This document shows, piece after piece, positions 12,446 to 21,677 of a stretch of 64,000 nucleotides of DNA. Source of the DNA: Branchipolynoe longqiensis. Taxonomy: Eukaryota; Annelida; Polychaeta; Phyllodocida; Polynoidae. The notes beneath the pieces were generated by a model, which was not told the DNA's origin, made no database searches, and saw only the letters and a program-made list of their open reading frames with translations. Each line of letters starts with the position of its first letter. The first letter of the stretch is position 1. Location of the stretch: contig CM059187.1 in assembly GCA_030323885.1 (NCBI GenBank), positions 86,546,614 through 86,610,613 of the forward strand, given 5' to 3'. Position numbers and translations under genes: made by a program.

Positions 12446-15400
12446 GCAACAGCAAATACAACTGCAACGGCAGTTTCTTCAACAACAGCAGTATGCCCAA
12501 TGTGGCAATCTACAATACAACCAAATGATGATGGTACTTGCTGCCCAGAGTGGTTCAATGACGAGTAATATGGAAAATAATACCATGTCCGGTAGCAACA
12601 TGCCTAGCAACATGCCTAGCAACATGCCTGGCAACGCGCCCAACAGCGTGACGATTGGCAACATGGCAGACGACATGACTAGCACCGTGACCGGTGACCG
12701 CGCGCCTGTCGGAACCGGAAGTAACATGCCAGATTGCGGGATTCGAAATATGCCCAATATCAACATGAACTGTGTGGCGCCTAGTGACTGTCTGGGAGGT
12801 ACCGTGGGCCGTACCGTGGGACTGAGCTCGGCGTTCGGCACTGAAGGCGTGCAGTTCAGGGACATGCGCATGGCAAGCCCTGGGACCTCAGAGATGACAT
12901 ATTTGATGCAGTACGGCCAGCCAATGGAGAGCCCCCTGGTATGGCATACACCATTAGTACACCATTGGTACACCACTGGCAACTAGTACTTCCGGTGAAG
13001 GCCCACTGCGGAACTCCTGTGTGCTCGGGTTAATAGTGTACTTAAAGCTTGCTTCTATTTTTAGAACATTTGACTTCTGCTTTTACACGGATGGTTTTTG
13101 GTGAATTCTGGTCGCTCTAGGTGGAGGTGTTTCTATGCTCATATTGATAAGTGTATATATTGAGGCTTGGGTTTGTTTTCATGTATGCATAAAATACTGT
13201 GTATTCAACTATCGGGACGTTATATTCTAATTAAAAGACCAGTAATCAAAACGCATCTTGTAATGCCCATTCTCCAGTGATGTCTGTGAAATAAATTTCC
13301 TTCATCAGCTATAGTCGATTAAATCGTCACCAGCTAAAATCCATCAAAAGCGCAATGCCTTTGTTGTTAAGGTAGTGTTTTTAGCTCGAAATCAATGCGA
13401 GAAAGAAGCTACTGAAACTTAATCGATAATGGCCTGTTCGACAAAGTCAATAAAATTAATACAACATCCCCAGCCCTCCCTCAACACCCACCCTCACAGT
13501 TTGGACAGTCCCATGCCCTTGTGTTTGGGTTATGGTATACATGTTCCACTGTAATCTTAGGCTGTTGACACCTACCTAGTCTATTATGCATAATTAAACT
13601 GGGCGCGGTGGCCGAATCGGTAGAGCACAGGTCTCGCGTGTGGAAGATCGGGAGTTCGCGAGTTCGGTTCCCGGTCGAGTCAAACCAATAACTTAAAAAT
13701 TGATACTTGTCGCTTCCTAGCCTGGTGCTCGGCATTATTAGGATAGGGCAAGGGCTGGTTAGCTCGGTGTCAGGATAATGTGACTGAGTGGGATATCAGG
13801 TCATGGTGCCGGCGGCCTGATTTCCCAGTGGGGCAGCACTATAAAATTGCCATGAGTGCGTACTATCACAAGTCGGTACCCGTCCTGATATGACCCTAGA
13901 TGTTGCTAGGACGTAAAACAACAACAAACAAACTATTATGCATAATTTAATTTTGAACCTAGTGAATATATCACAGTTGTGTTAATTGTTAAACAGAACC
14001 TGCACTAGTCGACTACTCGTGAACATGGAGCTAGAGTGTACACCTTGACACACCCCGGCAAATTAAAGCAACTTGTTGCTTAGCGGGGCATCGATTTTAT
14101 GCGATAGATATCTATGTATGTTTAATGCAGTACTCATATCATTCAGACACTTTTAAACCGACAGTAAATGCAGTCTACCCCCTCGAGTTAAAGCAGCTGG
14201 ATACCCACTGACAGCCTTGGAGGTAACCTCACTACTTTGTAACCCGACATCTGAATGTAAATCAGGCATATGTACGCTCTTGTTAAACTACGACACCAAA
14301 TGTGCTAACTGTTGCAGGGTCAAATGATGATGGGACCAATGGGGGCCATGCCAGCCATGCAGACTGGACAGATGATGCCAGGACAGGCAATGCCGGGACA
14401 GATGGGACAGATGGCACCGCCCTCCTACAATGTGGCAGCTTCCCAGGGACTGTTCAGCATGCAGCCTCAGCATCCTGCACCAGTAGCCAACCAACAGTTC
14501 CAACAAGTAAGACCATGCATTGCATACACCAATGAGAGCTTCACATTTTCTAAACCAAAGCACTTACCTTGATTCGATCCTATATATCCAACTTAGATAT
14601 TGGTGTGCTAATTAAGCATGGAAGAAATACTAAGTCAAGTTAATAGAATATTTCACTCCTGAAGCCTGTGTTCAGTATTTTGGTGTGTAGACCAAAATTA
14701 ATTTGGCATTATGTTTTCATTTCAAATATCTCCACAAGATTAACCCTCTGAAATGAACGGATCATTAAAATAAAGTGATTGTTTATTTACCTAAGCTAAC
14801 TTTACTAACATTTTAAAATATGGCAAAAACTGCAACTTTAATATATATCATATGTATATATTTAAAATTAGCATATTTTTGCTAGTTCCATCGCACCAGT
14901 AAGTGCTACTATAGCACCAGTCTGCTATTATAGCACCGGTCTGCGATGCTATAGCGCCAGTCTGCGATACTATAGCATCAGTCTGTGCTACTATAGCGCT
15001 AGTATGCACTACTATAGCGCCAGTATGCTCTATTATAGTGTCAGTCTGCGCTACTGTAGCGCCAGTATGCTCTACTATAGCGCTAGTCTGTGCTACTCTA
15101 GCGCCCCTCTGTGCTACCATAGTGCCCCTCTGCGCTACCGTAGCATCAGTCTCTGCTACCGTAGCGCTCGTCTGCGCTACTGTAGCACCAGTCTGTGCTA
15201 CTGTGGCACCAGTCTGCCAATCTGTGCTACTATACCGCCTGTGTGAATCACTATAGCAAATTTAATTTTCCTTGACCACAATTTTTGATAATTGTGAGGT
15301 CCTTAACTTCATATGCGTCTTTTGACAAATATTTGATTGTGCGCATTTACACTCTGTGTAAAACTAATGGTTAAACAAAGAGGGGCAGAATAAAAGTTCA

Positions 15401-15691
15401 ACACTTCTTGCCGTAAATATGGCCTTTGTTGGTGTTAATATGGCCTTTGTTGCCGACATGGCGTAAAACAATCACCAGTCAATCAATCAATCTATAGAGC
15501 CACGTGCCTGTTACCTCTTGCAGTTAGCCAACCAGATGGCTGGCATGCCAATGGGCGTGCAGACCGTGGGCGGTTTCCCGGCTGGCGGCGGCATCGCGGC
15601 GGGCGGCGGTGGCGGTGGCAGCGGCGGCGGCGGCGGACTATGGGCTGCGCCACAGCCCGGACAGACGCTCTCCACCAACCTGTGGCAATGA
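3041..15691 (+). CDS. SMAP: SMAP-type Arf GTPase-activating protein, 3' part (gene span)
   Basis: Six exons (3041-3158, 5208-5312, 8318-8560, 9970-10193, 14318-14506, 15524-15691) join in frame to 348 residues and a TGA stop. The start of the gene, including the zinc-finger ArfGAP domain, lies left of the window. Family knowledge: SMAP proteins stimulate GTP hydrolysis on Arf6/Arf1 and act in clathrin-dependent endocytosis and endosome traffic. Seen here: an Ala/Ser/Lys-rich linker, then DDLIGLD, which matches the family clathrin box LLGLD and is formed across the first junction. [13 protein letters not shown] stretch resembles the family SKDSILSLYG motif. A Met/Gly/Gln-rich C-terminal half follows, and the protein ends TLSTNLWQ, like vertebrate SMAPs. 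Splice phases are 1,1,1,0,0. Introns are filled with SINEs and MITEs. Identification is by recognised motifs, so SMAP1 versus SMAP2 is not decided. Confidence 0.9.
3270..3455 (+). mobile_element. SINE family 3 copy
   Basis: It begins near a degenerate tRNA-like GAAACCCCTGGTTTAGTCAAACC and runs through the GAAGAAGACCAATTGTCTGC landmark to TTAATCAACTAATG. Confidence 0.6.
3456..3995. other. SMAP intron, no recognised feature
   Basis: AT-rich intron. A near-duplicate CAATYGCAGATCTCTCAGYA occurs at about 3733 and 3807, a short local duplication. Nothing else is seen. Confidence 0.4.
3996..4170 (+). mobile_element. SINE family 1 degenerate copy
   Basis: It aligns with the 34783 copy: GTAGTCTGCAATGATCTCAC, GGGAGCCTATATAGTCTAAT, and a decayed B-box GGGGGTTCGAAAACC. 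Confidence 0.6.
4241..4541. mobile_element. GCGGCCCAG foldback MITE, copy 1
   Basis: The ends are CTGGGCCGCATTCCAGGT and the complement ACTCTGAACGCGGCCCAG. An inner inverted pair, GCCTCGAAAATGGCC and GGCCATTTTCGAGGC, surrounds CCAATCAGAGC, so the element folds on itself. Confidence 0.8.
5036..5095 (+). mobile_element. SINE family 2 tail fragment
   Basis: TTGATATGACCTTAGATGTT and the ACTCCAACAACCAACC end match the 3' end of the full-length SINE at 13596. Confidence 0.55.
5208..5312 (+). CDS. SMAP: SMAP internal exon with GC donor
   Basis: This exon begins after GACCCAG and supplies AC to complete the Asp codon of LIGLD. It encodes a Pro/Ser/Thr-rich segment. Its end is set by the frame: it must leave in phase 1 to give Glu at the next exon. 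The only good donor there is GCAAGT at 5313, so this is a GC-AG intron. Confidence 0.8.
5480..5800 (+). mobile_element. SINE family 2 copy
   Basis: A tRNA-like head (GTTTGAACCCTGGTCGAGTC) is followed by AGGACAGGGCAAGGACTGG, GTGTCAGGATAATGTGACTG and a CTGATATGACC tail with A-rich end. Confidence 0.75.
6000..6358 (+). mobile_element. Non-autonomous element with LINE-type tail, copy 1
   Basis: About 350 bp that recurs at 26608-26965. The last 68 bases (AATGGAGAGCGGCAGTCAAG through CGACCGACAGCATGATGATG) are nearly identical to the end of the LINE at 35074-35703. Confidence 0.75.
6887..7165. repeat. Local direct duplication of about 110 bp
   Basis: Positions 6887-6990 and 7055-7165 share CACTGCTAAAACTTCC-type starts, GGTCCAGAAG and TGTAGAATAGTCATC, offset about 176 bases. 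Confidence 0.55.
7177..7481. mobile_element. GCGGCCCAG foldback MITE, copy 2
   Basis: CCCAGCGTTCAGGGTCCGTC on the left and GGACCCCGAACGCGGCCCAG on the right, with inner arms GCCTCGAAAATGGC and GGCCATTTTCGAGGC around CCAATCACAGC. Confidence 0.8.
7685..8225 (+). mobile_element. SINE family 2 copy split by a MITE
   Basis: The SINE landmark GGCAAGGACTGGCTGGCTC stops at 7737 and resumes at 8067 with TATGACTGAGTGG through GATGTTGCTAGGACGTAAAC. The insert is the 6-bp-duplication element at 7738-8066. Confidence 0.75.
7738..8066. mobile_element. CAGGGATGAAAG inverted-repeat MITE, copy 1
   Basis: Ends are CAGGGATGAAAG and CTTTCATCCCTG. It is flanked by the 6-bp duplication ATGTCA (7732-7737 and 8067-8072). 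A CAGGG end is typical of hAT elements. No transposase is encoded. Confidence 0.82.
8318..8560 (+). CDS. SMAP: SMAP internal exon
   Basis: The acceptor is TCTCCTCCCCTAG and the donor is GTTAGT. The exon is phase 1 to phase 1. It encodes an acidic/Ser-rich region with [11 protein letters not shown], then [21 protein letters not shown] and a short Pro-Gln repeat. The SKDSI-type motif is the strongest family signature in this window. Confidence 0.9.
8808..8864 (-). mobile_element. SINE family 2 tail fragment, reverse
   Basis: TGTCCTAGCAACATCTAAGG and TCATATCAGGAC are the reverse complement of the family 2 tail. Confidence 0.55.
8870..9108. repeat. TG/CA and CAGA microsatellite
   Basis: Alternating TGTGTATG, then CACAGACA units. 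Six-frame reading gives only repetitive Thr/His or Cys/Val strings, which are not genes. Confidence 0.85.
9110..9212. repeat. GTCGAGTCGGGTAAA minisatellite
   Basis: Short tandem units of about 10-15 bases (AAAGTCGAGT, CGGGTAAAGTCGAG). Confidence 0.8.
9630..9830 (+). mobile_element. SINE family 2 partial copy
   Basis: AGTATCAGGATAGTGATACT through GATGTGATCTTAGATGTTGC and GCACGTAAGCCCCCAACAAA. Confidence 0.65.
9970..10193 (+). CDS. SMAP: SMAP Met/Gly-rich exon
   Basis: The acceptor is TTTCTCTGCAG and the donor is CAG/GTGAGC. The exon enters in phase 1 and leaves in phase 0. It encodes [16 protein letters not shown] and then degenerate repeats of the type [12 protein letters not shown] and [14 protein letters not shown]. 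Low-complexity Met/Gly/Asn content is typical of the SMAP C-terminal half. Confidence 0.88.
10345..10545 (+). mobile_element. SINE family 2 partial copy
   Basis: GGCATTAATAGGATAGGGCA, GTGTCAGGATAATGTGACTG and GATATGACCTTAGATGTT landmarks, in order. Confidence 0.7.
10752..11130. mobile_element. TTAA-family MITE copy
   Basis: Flanked by TTAA at 10748-10751 and 11131-11134. Ends are AATTGCATAATCCG and CATCGGATTATGCAACT. Confidence 0.75.
11190..11275 (+). mobile_element. SINE/LINE 3' tail fragment
   Basis: GATGTCCAATAGCCGATGAT through GTCGTTAAATAAAACAAACT has the form of a retroelement tail. Its CAATAGCCGATG core recurs in the foldback at 30103-30288. Confidence 0.4.
11315..11419 (+). CDS. SMAP: Candidate SMAP cassette exon, 35 codons
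   Basis: The segment between GTGTTTTCAG and a weak donor GTCCTT is open, 105 bp long, and phase 0 to phase 0. Inclusion would therefore keep the SMAP frame between the exons ending 10193 and starting 14318. It encodes [20 protein letters not shown] and 15 further residues, Gln/Met/His-rich like its neighbours. The weak donor and lack of a family match keep this tentative. Confidence 0.35.
11683..11993 (+). mobile_element. SINE family 2 copy
   Basis: The head GGACGCGTTGGCCGAATTCG and GTTCAATTCCTGGTCAAATC is followed by the full body and a CGCCAACAAACAACAA tail. Confidence 0.75.
12174..12938 (+). CDS. SMAP: Candidate SMAP polyglutamine exon
   Basis: A 255-codon open segment lies in the SMAP intron between 10193 and 14318. 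With acceptor TGTTTTGGGCAG at 12173 and donor CTG/GTATGG at 12939 it is phase 0 to phase 0 and would insert cleanly between the two Met/Gln-rich exons. It encodes a Pro/Ala stretch, a run of 35 Gln (24 pure CAG codons at 12351-12422, then CAG/CAA), a Gln-rich region, NMPS repeats and an Asn/Met/Thr-rich tail. The style matches the flanking SMAP exons. The frame is also open upstream to 12105, so the true acceptor may differ. A separate ATG at 12159 exists, but no promoter was seen. Confidence 0.5.
12351..12455 (+). repeat. CAG/CAA polyglutamine tract
   Basis: There are 24 uninterrupted CAG units, then 11 mixed CAA/CAG codons. In the open frame this is 35 glutamines. The antisense frame reads poly-Leu or poly-Ala and is a shadow. 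Confidence 0.95.
13596..13932 (+). mobile_element. SINE family 2, full-length copy with target duplication
   Basis: It starts GGGCGCGGTGGCCGAATCGG (tRNA-like A-box region) with a B-box-like GAGTTCGGTTCCCGG, and ends in an AACAACAAACAAA tail. The 15-bp sequence CTATTATGCATAATT is present at 13581-13595 and again at 13933-13947, a target-site duplication. Confidence 0.88.
14318..14506 (+). CDS. SMAP: SMAP penultimate exon
   Basis: The acceptor is CTAACTGTTGCAG and the donor is CAA/GTAAGA. The exon is phase 0 to phase 0, 63 codons. It is Met/Gly/Gln-rich ([18 protein letters not shown]), ending with a [14 protein letters not shown] segment and QQFQQ. Confidence 0.88.
14565..14837. mobile_element. 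TTAA-family MITE, left-truncated copy
   Basis: TATATCCAACTTAGATATTG through AAAAACTGCAACT, followed by TTAA at 14838. Confidence 0.6.
14893..15256. repeat. 21-bp minisatellite, about 17 units
   Basis: The unit is CTATAGCGCCAGTCTGCGCTA with variants, in the last SMAP intron. Because 21 is divisible by 3, two frames stay open as heptapeptide repeats; these are not taken as genes. Confidence 0.9.
15524..15691 (+). CDS. SMAP: SMAP terminal exon
   Basis: The acceptor is GTTACCTCTTGCAG. The exon has 55 codons plus TGA at 15689-15691. It encodes [13 protein letters not shown], a Gly-rich run from GGN codons, LWAAPQPGQ, and the family-typical ending TLSTNLWQ. Confidence 0.9.
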   Translation, partial: LANQMAGMPMGVQTVGGFPAGGGIAAGGGGGGSGGGGGLWAAPQPGQTLSTNLWQ

Positions 15692-16330
15692 TAGCCATGC
15701 CGCCTTAGGACATGACGACTCGCAGGGCGTGTGATAACCAATCATAGTGCGTGGGCGTGGCGTCCGCCCGGCGCCCTATTTATACAAGCTGCCCGGGCTG
15801 GCCGCGCCCCCTGCCGGGAACTAACTAACTGCCACTCGTCTTCTTATCTCCAACTATGCGGTGTGCGACTTGACAAACTGGCTTAACGATATGGTACTGA
15901 TACTCGTATAACTCAGCAAAGTGCTCTCAAACTATATATTTTTAGAAAGAAAGGGTTAGAAAAAATTAATTCGGGAGAAAAAATTCAAGAGCAAAATAAT
16001 AATAGTAAGTATAGAGAAATCTTTTTTCCTTTTTTTCTTCTTTTTCCCCCTCATTTTTTTTGGTGCGAGATAAATACTTCAAGATGTTCTCTTATTAATG
16101 TGAACGCACTAAAACAAAACAAAAACAGAAAGGAAGAAGCATGTCCTCCTATTATTCCGTTTTTGTACCAGTTAAAAATGATTACATAACTAGGTGATGT
16201 TTCGCATCCATCGTGTCTGTACGTTTAGTACTATGACGAAAGCTGGCGGTTTGTATGATGGTATAACATTATGGCCAAAGTATATACATTGTGTGTATAT
16301 ATTTGATATATGTGTGTAATAAAAAAAAAT
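15692..16330 (+). other. Probable SMAP 3' UTR with poly(A) signal at 16318
   Basis: No coding frame continues after the SMAP stop. The sequence turns AT- and T-rich. A canonical AATAAA begins at 16318. The end of the transcript is inferred. Confidence 0.4.
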
Positions 16331-16487
16331 ATATATATGTGTGTATGCATGTATACTGTATGTAATATATACACACATAGATATGCACATATATATTTTC
16401 TATATAGGGACATGTATATGTATATATTCACATACATGGATGTATGTATACACATGTATGTATATATACACGTGTTTATAAAATTTA

Positions 16488-16663
16488 AGTAAAACCTCTC
16501 TAAATAGACCAACCATGGGCTGACTTTAAGTGGTCCATTTAGGGAGGTGGTTGGTTTAGAGAGTTAGAATATCCTTACAATGGTATTGTTGGGACCCAAA
16601 TAAAGCGATCGATATAGGGGAGTGGTCGATCTGTGGAGGGGTCGGTATAGAGAGGTTTTACTG
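16488..16663. mobile_element. AGTAAAACCTCTC inverted-repeat MITE
   Basis: AGTAAAACCTCTCTAAA at the left and TAGAGAGGTTTTACTG at the right, next to TA-rich flanks. This end sequence resembles pogo/Tigger-type Tc1-mariner elements. Confidence 0.7.
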
Positions 16664-17265
16664 TGTATATATATGGGTCATTCTCTAAAACTGGGCACAA
16701 AAGTCAAAACCTTCAAAATAATAGCAAAAATCCTTCCAAATAACAGCCTAATCCAATGTCCTATGAAGGTTTGCATGATGTGCATATGTCAGAGTTGAAA
16801 AAAATGAGTTTCACTTTTTGAATTAGATCTTATACCAATTGAGCAATACATTAATATCACTTGTGTAACATGAAAATCAAAGACACATCCAGAACCTCAT
16901 TTTAACAGATACAACATAGTCAAATACAATTTGATTGATTACTGTTAAGCAGACAAGGTTATGACTTACAAGAAAAAAAGTTGAAAAATGAGTTGAAAAA
17001 AAGTTTGGCTATGTGTATGGTGTCAATGTGTAAATTTTCACATTTTCACTCTTGCGCAAAATCATACAATTATAATTTTGATATCTTTTGTGGATTAAAT
17101 TCAATACATGTAGAACTGCTAACATACCTAATAGACAGAGGCTACAATAATTATTTGACTTAATATCAATAAAACAAAGACTTAATTATCAGCATTGTAA
17201 CCTGGAGACCAGATATGTGGTGCCCGGTTTTTGAGAATAACCCATATATATGTATACACACACAC

Positions 17266-17390
<125 letters not shown>

Positions 17391-17711
17391 GAGCTGTAAC
17401 TAAGTATGCCGATAGCTTATGATAAGGAGACGCCAGCGTGAGTTCCGGTGCAGAGACGAGTGAGAACCAGAGTTGAGCGGTTGAGCCGCTCGCTGTAGAT
17501 GAAGTGTAGACAGTGCGGACGTTGTGGGAGGGAGGGAGGGAGGGAGGGGGCGGAGATTGGAGGGTACCCGAGCTGGGGGACGCTGGTGTTGACATGGTAC
17601 ACCGCAGTGAGCAGCACAACCCGCAGTAGTCCTAGTCCTATCACTGCAACTCCAGACGTAGTGCTACGCTCAGTTTCAACCCGCAGGCTCGTAGCCAGCT
17701 GCCTCCCGGGC

Positions 17712-17868
17712 CGTAATCGATTAACACGACCCGTGCGACTCGGGTCACCCGAGTCGTCAGAATTTCAAATCGAACACCTCGAGTGGAGTCGAGAAATACA
17801 CGAATCTTTAGGATGTGCGCATGCGCCAAAAAGTGGCTCGGGTGACCCGATTTGATTAATCGATTACG
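17712..17868. mobile_element. CGTAATCGATTAA inverted-repeat element
   Basis: CGTAATCGATTAA at 17712-17724 and its complement TTAATCGATTACG at 17856-17868. An inner inverted pair, ACTCGGGTCACCCGAGT and CTCGGGTGACCCGA, sits inside. Confidence 0.7.
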
Positions 17869-18944
17869 CCCCCGCAGTCTTGGTGTGTTTTTTTTAGTGT
17901 TATTTCCTGGTGTACCCCTAATGTAATTCGGAGAATTAAACATTTAAAAAAAATTAAACCACCTAAATAGGTAAATAAACAACGGCGTAAATCCAATAAT
18001 CATAATTGTTACTGTGGGAAATAGGTTCACTGAAAAGCGCCTGTTTAACATATCAGTACGTCCTTCATACAGATCCAAGCGCCGTAGCATGTACATGCTT
18101 TTTGTGTCGCTGTGACTGGAGAACCATTGACCAAATTGTATTTGTACAGAGCAAACCGATGACTGCCGCGTTGGGAGTGCTCGGGTGGGGTGTTTAGGTA
18201 TAGAACCTTTGTTGATGGGTTAATAATTCCCGCGTCCTAACATTTGTAGGCATGTTTGTATCTGGAGAATGTGGATAGGAAGTAACTATATAGGCAGTTT
18301 GATGGGATACCTTTAATAGGTGTCCGGTTAAAAATAGGAAATGGTCACGTGAGTTTGGCTGTGCTTCGGTCATCTTGCGGCGTCTTTGTTGCTTCGTATC
18401 TCCCCATCTTTGGTGGTATTGTATTCTTTTCTTCTTTTTTTTCTTTAAAAAAACCTCCAATAATGCAAATTCTAGCTAATGGGAACTTTGTTTATTATCC
18501 AGAAATCTTCAATGGTATGCTTGTAAATACATATTAATGTAGATTCGTATTATATATGTGTGTGTGTCGTATAAGTGAATTGTGTTGGTATCATAAGGGT
18601 TCACTTAATATACTAATTAATCAATATCCTTTTGTGAAATTCTTTGTTTGGCCATTATCAAGACTACCGTGTGTTAATAAGTAATGTAATTTTATTGTGA
18701 ATGAATCAAAATAAGTAGCCTTTTTCTTTCTGGTTCGGCTAAGGAACGACACAAAGAAGTGCATGCAACAGAGGTTTTTGAGAACACCCAGTGGCGTCTG
18801 GGCCCAGCCTTTCAGAGCAGTTCGCAATGGGCGACGGTGGGGAGGTGTGAAAGGGTGTTGGCCAATCGGGTGGACAGCAATAACCTTATATGTCCACCCA
18901 AAGATGGGTGCAAGGGGCAGCATGGAGGGGAGCAAGATTTTTTT
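17869..18944. other. Intergenic, no gene recognised
   Basis: AT-rich sequence with short T-runs. Open frames are short and without codon structure. Confidence 0.4.
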
Positions 18945-19100
18945 CCCTCAGTATCAGGATACTGACTGAGTGGGATATCACACCTGATACCAGCGGCCTG
19001 ATCTCCCACTATAAAGTCATGAGTGTGCATTGTCACAAGTAGGTACCCATCCTGATATGACCTTAGATGTTGCCAGGATGTAAAACCCCAACAAACAACC
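18945..19100 (+). mobile_element. SINE family 2 partial copy
   Basis: CAGTATCAGGATACTGACTG through GATGTAAAACCCCAACAAAC. Confidence 0.65.
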
Positions 19101-21370
19101 AAGAGGAGGGTGTGTCGTTCCCGCCGAATCATGCGCAGTGTGAACATTGCGACCAGTGCACCTCATTGAGCTTACTCGGCGAAGATTTCCTTTTTGATTT
19201 ATGAAGTTGTTTTTTTAGGAAGTTGCATGAGTGTGTGGAAAGGAGATTATGTAACTCAATGATGACCACCTTTTGAACTCATCAGTCACGATGGCGGCCT
19301 GTAATAGGCGTTGTTATAGTAACGCTGGGTGGTACATGATTTGAAGATGGGAAGACCTACCCACATACCAACCAACAAGCTTCTCAAGTAGTTGAATTTG
19401 ACAGGCATGTGTTAGCGATACGCTGACTAACTAATCGGTGACTGGGGCGGTTGGAGAGGGCCTCGGATGTAGTTTATTAGACATTCCAGGTATCCTACCA
19501 TAGATATATTCTACCAAAAATCTAGTTATTAAATTATCGCCCACAGCATTTCTATTCGATTTTTGTTGATTTTTTTTTTTTATATAAAAATTTAAGAAGT
19601 CAGGAAGGTAGGATGTATGATAAGCACAATATTTTGAAGGGCTGGGAGGGAAGGAATGTGAATGCTCAAAAGTGTGTTTAGCTCTGAGAAATGATAACCC
19701 ATTGCGCAGGTGTCTATTGGTGGGTGGCCGTTTCAGTTGAAGTCGTTGACGTTCTAGTCGACACTGCATGTCACGTGACATTGAAGGCACGGCTGGCTGG
19801 CTCGCTCTGTTTCTGACTGCTTTCTTTTTCCCCAATTGCACAATTCAAAGGAGCGACTGGAAAATGGGGACCTCGTTCCACCATGTTTGGGATTCGTTGT
19901 AAAATATGTGAAGTTGAATGTAATTCTTTATCTCCCCTCCACCCCCATTATACGTGAACTAAAACAAAAATTACCAAGTTTTGTGCGACCTACAGAAATA
20001 TGTGCTTGGATAGTGTGGATAGCAGGGGTAAATATTTCGCGTGCGCGTGTGGCAGGGTCATACCATTCCTTTATTTTAAAGGGATTTCTTATTGTGAAAA
20101 CCTTGACAATGCTTATATGCATGTCAGATATTCATAACATTCTTTTTTTTCTAAATAGGAAAGGACAAATTTGTGAATATTGTCCAAATATCACCTAAAG
20201 CACGGAATTCGATAATTTTGAAACAATAAATTGCAACATATTCTTTTTTTTTTATATTGTTAAAGTAACTTAGGAAATATTGTATCTATTTTTTAACCTG
20301 CTCTTAGTTCGACATTGCTCAATTCTGTTTTTGTCAGCATGTTATGTTTCAATTCGACCAGCTGAAAGGTTGAGTCAGTATATTTCTAAGAGCAAAAATA
20401 TTTTAATTCCATGACCATGAACCTATCTGCAATCTGCAGGCTGCAAATGGCCCAAACTCTTGCATGTTCTATGACAACACCAGGTCAGTCAACCCTGTGA
20501 CTATGAGTGCTCGCATCGGAGACATTCCGTTTTTTTTCTGGCTGCCGAAATACCTCTGAAATAGACTATTTGCATCCCTCTCGCGACTCAGTGGGATGCT
20601 GTGTCCCGACGATAACCTAACAACAATTTGTTTTTTTTCCCCTGCACCCAATCACGTGTCTGTTATAAGCATATTTGTTGCTTTACAAAAAAATCCAGTT
20701 AAAACTTGTCCATAAATTTTGTGAGAAATCGATGAAAATTCCTTCTGACTTGGTGAGGCCCCCACCCCTCTCTGATCTTCAACTTTGTATATTCGATATT
20801 TGAGGAATAAGGACAGTTGGAATTGGGAGTGAGGCGGGGGGTGGGGGACCAAACGTCACAATTACTAATTGTAAAACGAAACTGTAAAGATAAAGCTCAA
20901 ACCGTACGCTTAGCGTTCTATCCATACACACAGAGAAAGCGTGACATTCATCTGTGTTAAATTCACAAAGTGTAAACAAGTTTGTCTATAATTATATATA
21001 CACCACAGGTAGTGCGTGCTGCCCACTCATGTAATGTAACTTCATGAAACATGAAATTAGAATGGAATTTGTCATTATTTGCTTCCCGTATTGGAATATT
21101 ATTTACTCCTTTTTGGTGAATAAAGTTAGATGTGTAATTAACTAAATAAATATTTTTAAAAAGGTGGAATATTATTAAGACATATTAAGAAAACGCTGAA
21201 TATATTCCCTGTGCATAGATTCTGTTACAGGAACCCGGTGTACATGGAGTCTCTGCCGTCTTGATTTTCAAACAGAGCCGTCCCCGTCTCGAATCTCAAA
21301 TTCAGGAACAAAGTTTCCAAGGTATTGGCAACATTTGGCATGAATTCACAACCAAATCCATTACTGGACA
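19101..21370. other. Intergenic between SMAP and LTV1, nothing recognised
   Basis: No coding or RNA gene is supported. There are several T- and A-runs. Confidence 0.4.
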
Positions 21371-21677
21371 TGGGCGCGTTCAGAGTACGCCTCCGAGATG
21401 ACTCAGGGGAGATCTCTGATGTCACGCGAGTCTGAACGGCAACATCAGTTTGTCACCTTGAAAATGGCCACCCTCATAGGCGGTGGTCATTTGCAATGGA
21501 AAAAGCTATGCTGTGATTAGCTGAAACCACTGAATACGGCGGCCATTTTCGAGGCGCTTTTTGTCTCCTATCTCAAAAGGGAGGTGTCTCCGAGACGCAC
21601 CCTGAACGCAAATATGCCAAAAACCATTGCGGAGAGCTCTCTGCGGCGCCTCAGAGACGCACCCTGAACGCGGATCT
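21371..21677. mobile_element. GCGGCCCAG foldback MITE, copy 3
   Basis: GGGCGCGTTCAGAGTACGCC at the left, ACCCTGAACGCGGATC at the right, with inner arms TTGAAAATGGCC and GGCCATTTTCGAGGC. The terminal GGCCCAG is decayed. Confidence 0.75.

Noticed and set aside
12303..12558. Poly-Leu, poly-Ser and poly-Ala frames over the CAG run
   Set aside because: They are other-frame readings of the trinucleotide repeat. Only the Gln frame extends into plausible protein on both sides.
14848..15256. CRISPR-like or coding interpretation of the 21-bp array
   Set aside because: The units are contiguous with no spacers, the host is an animal, and the array sits in an intron with degenerate units.
19431..19841. 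136-codon minus frame near 19.6 kb
   Set aside because: It has no domain or splice support and its composition matches the surrounding non-coding sequence.
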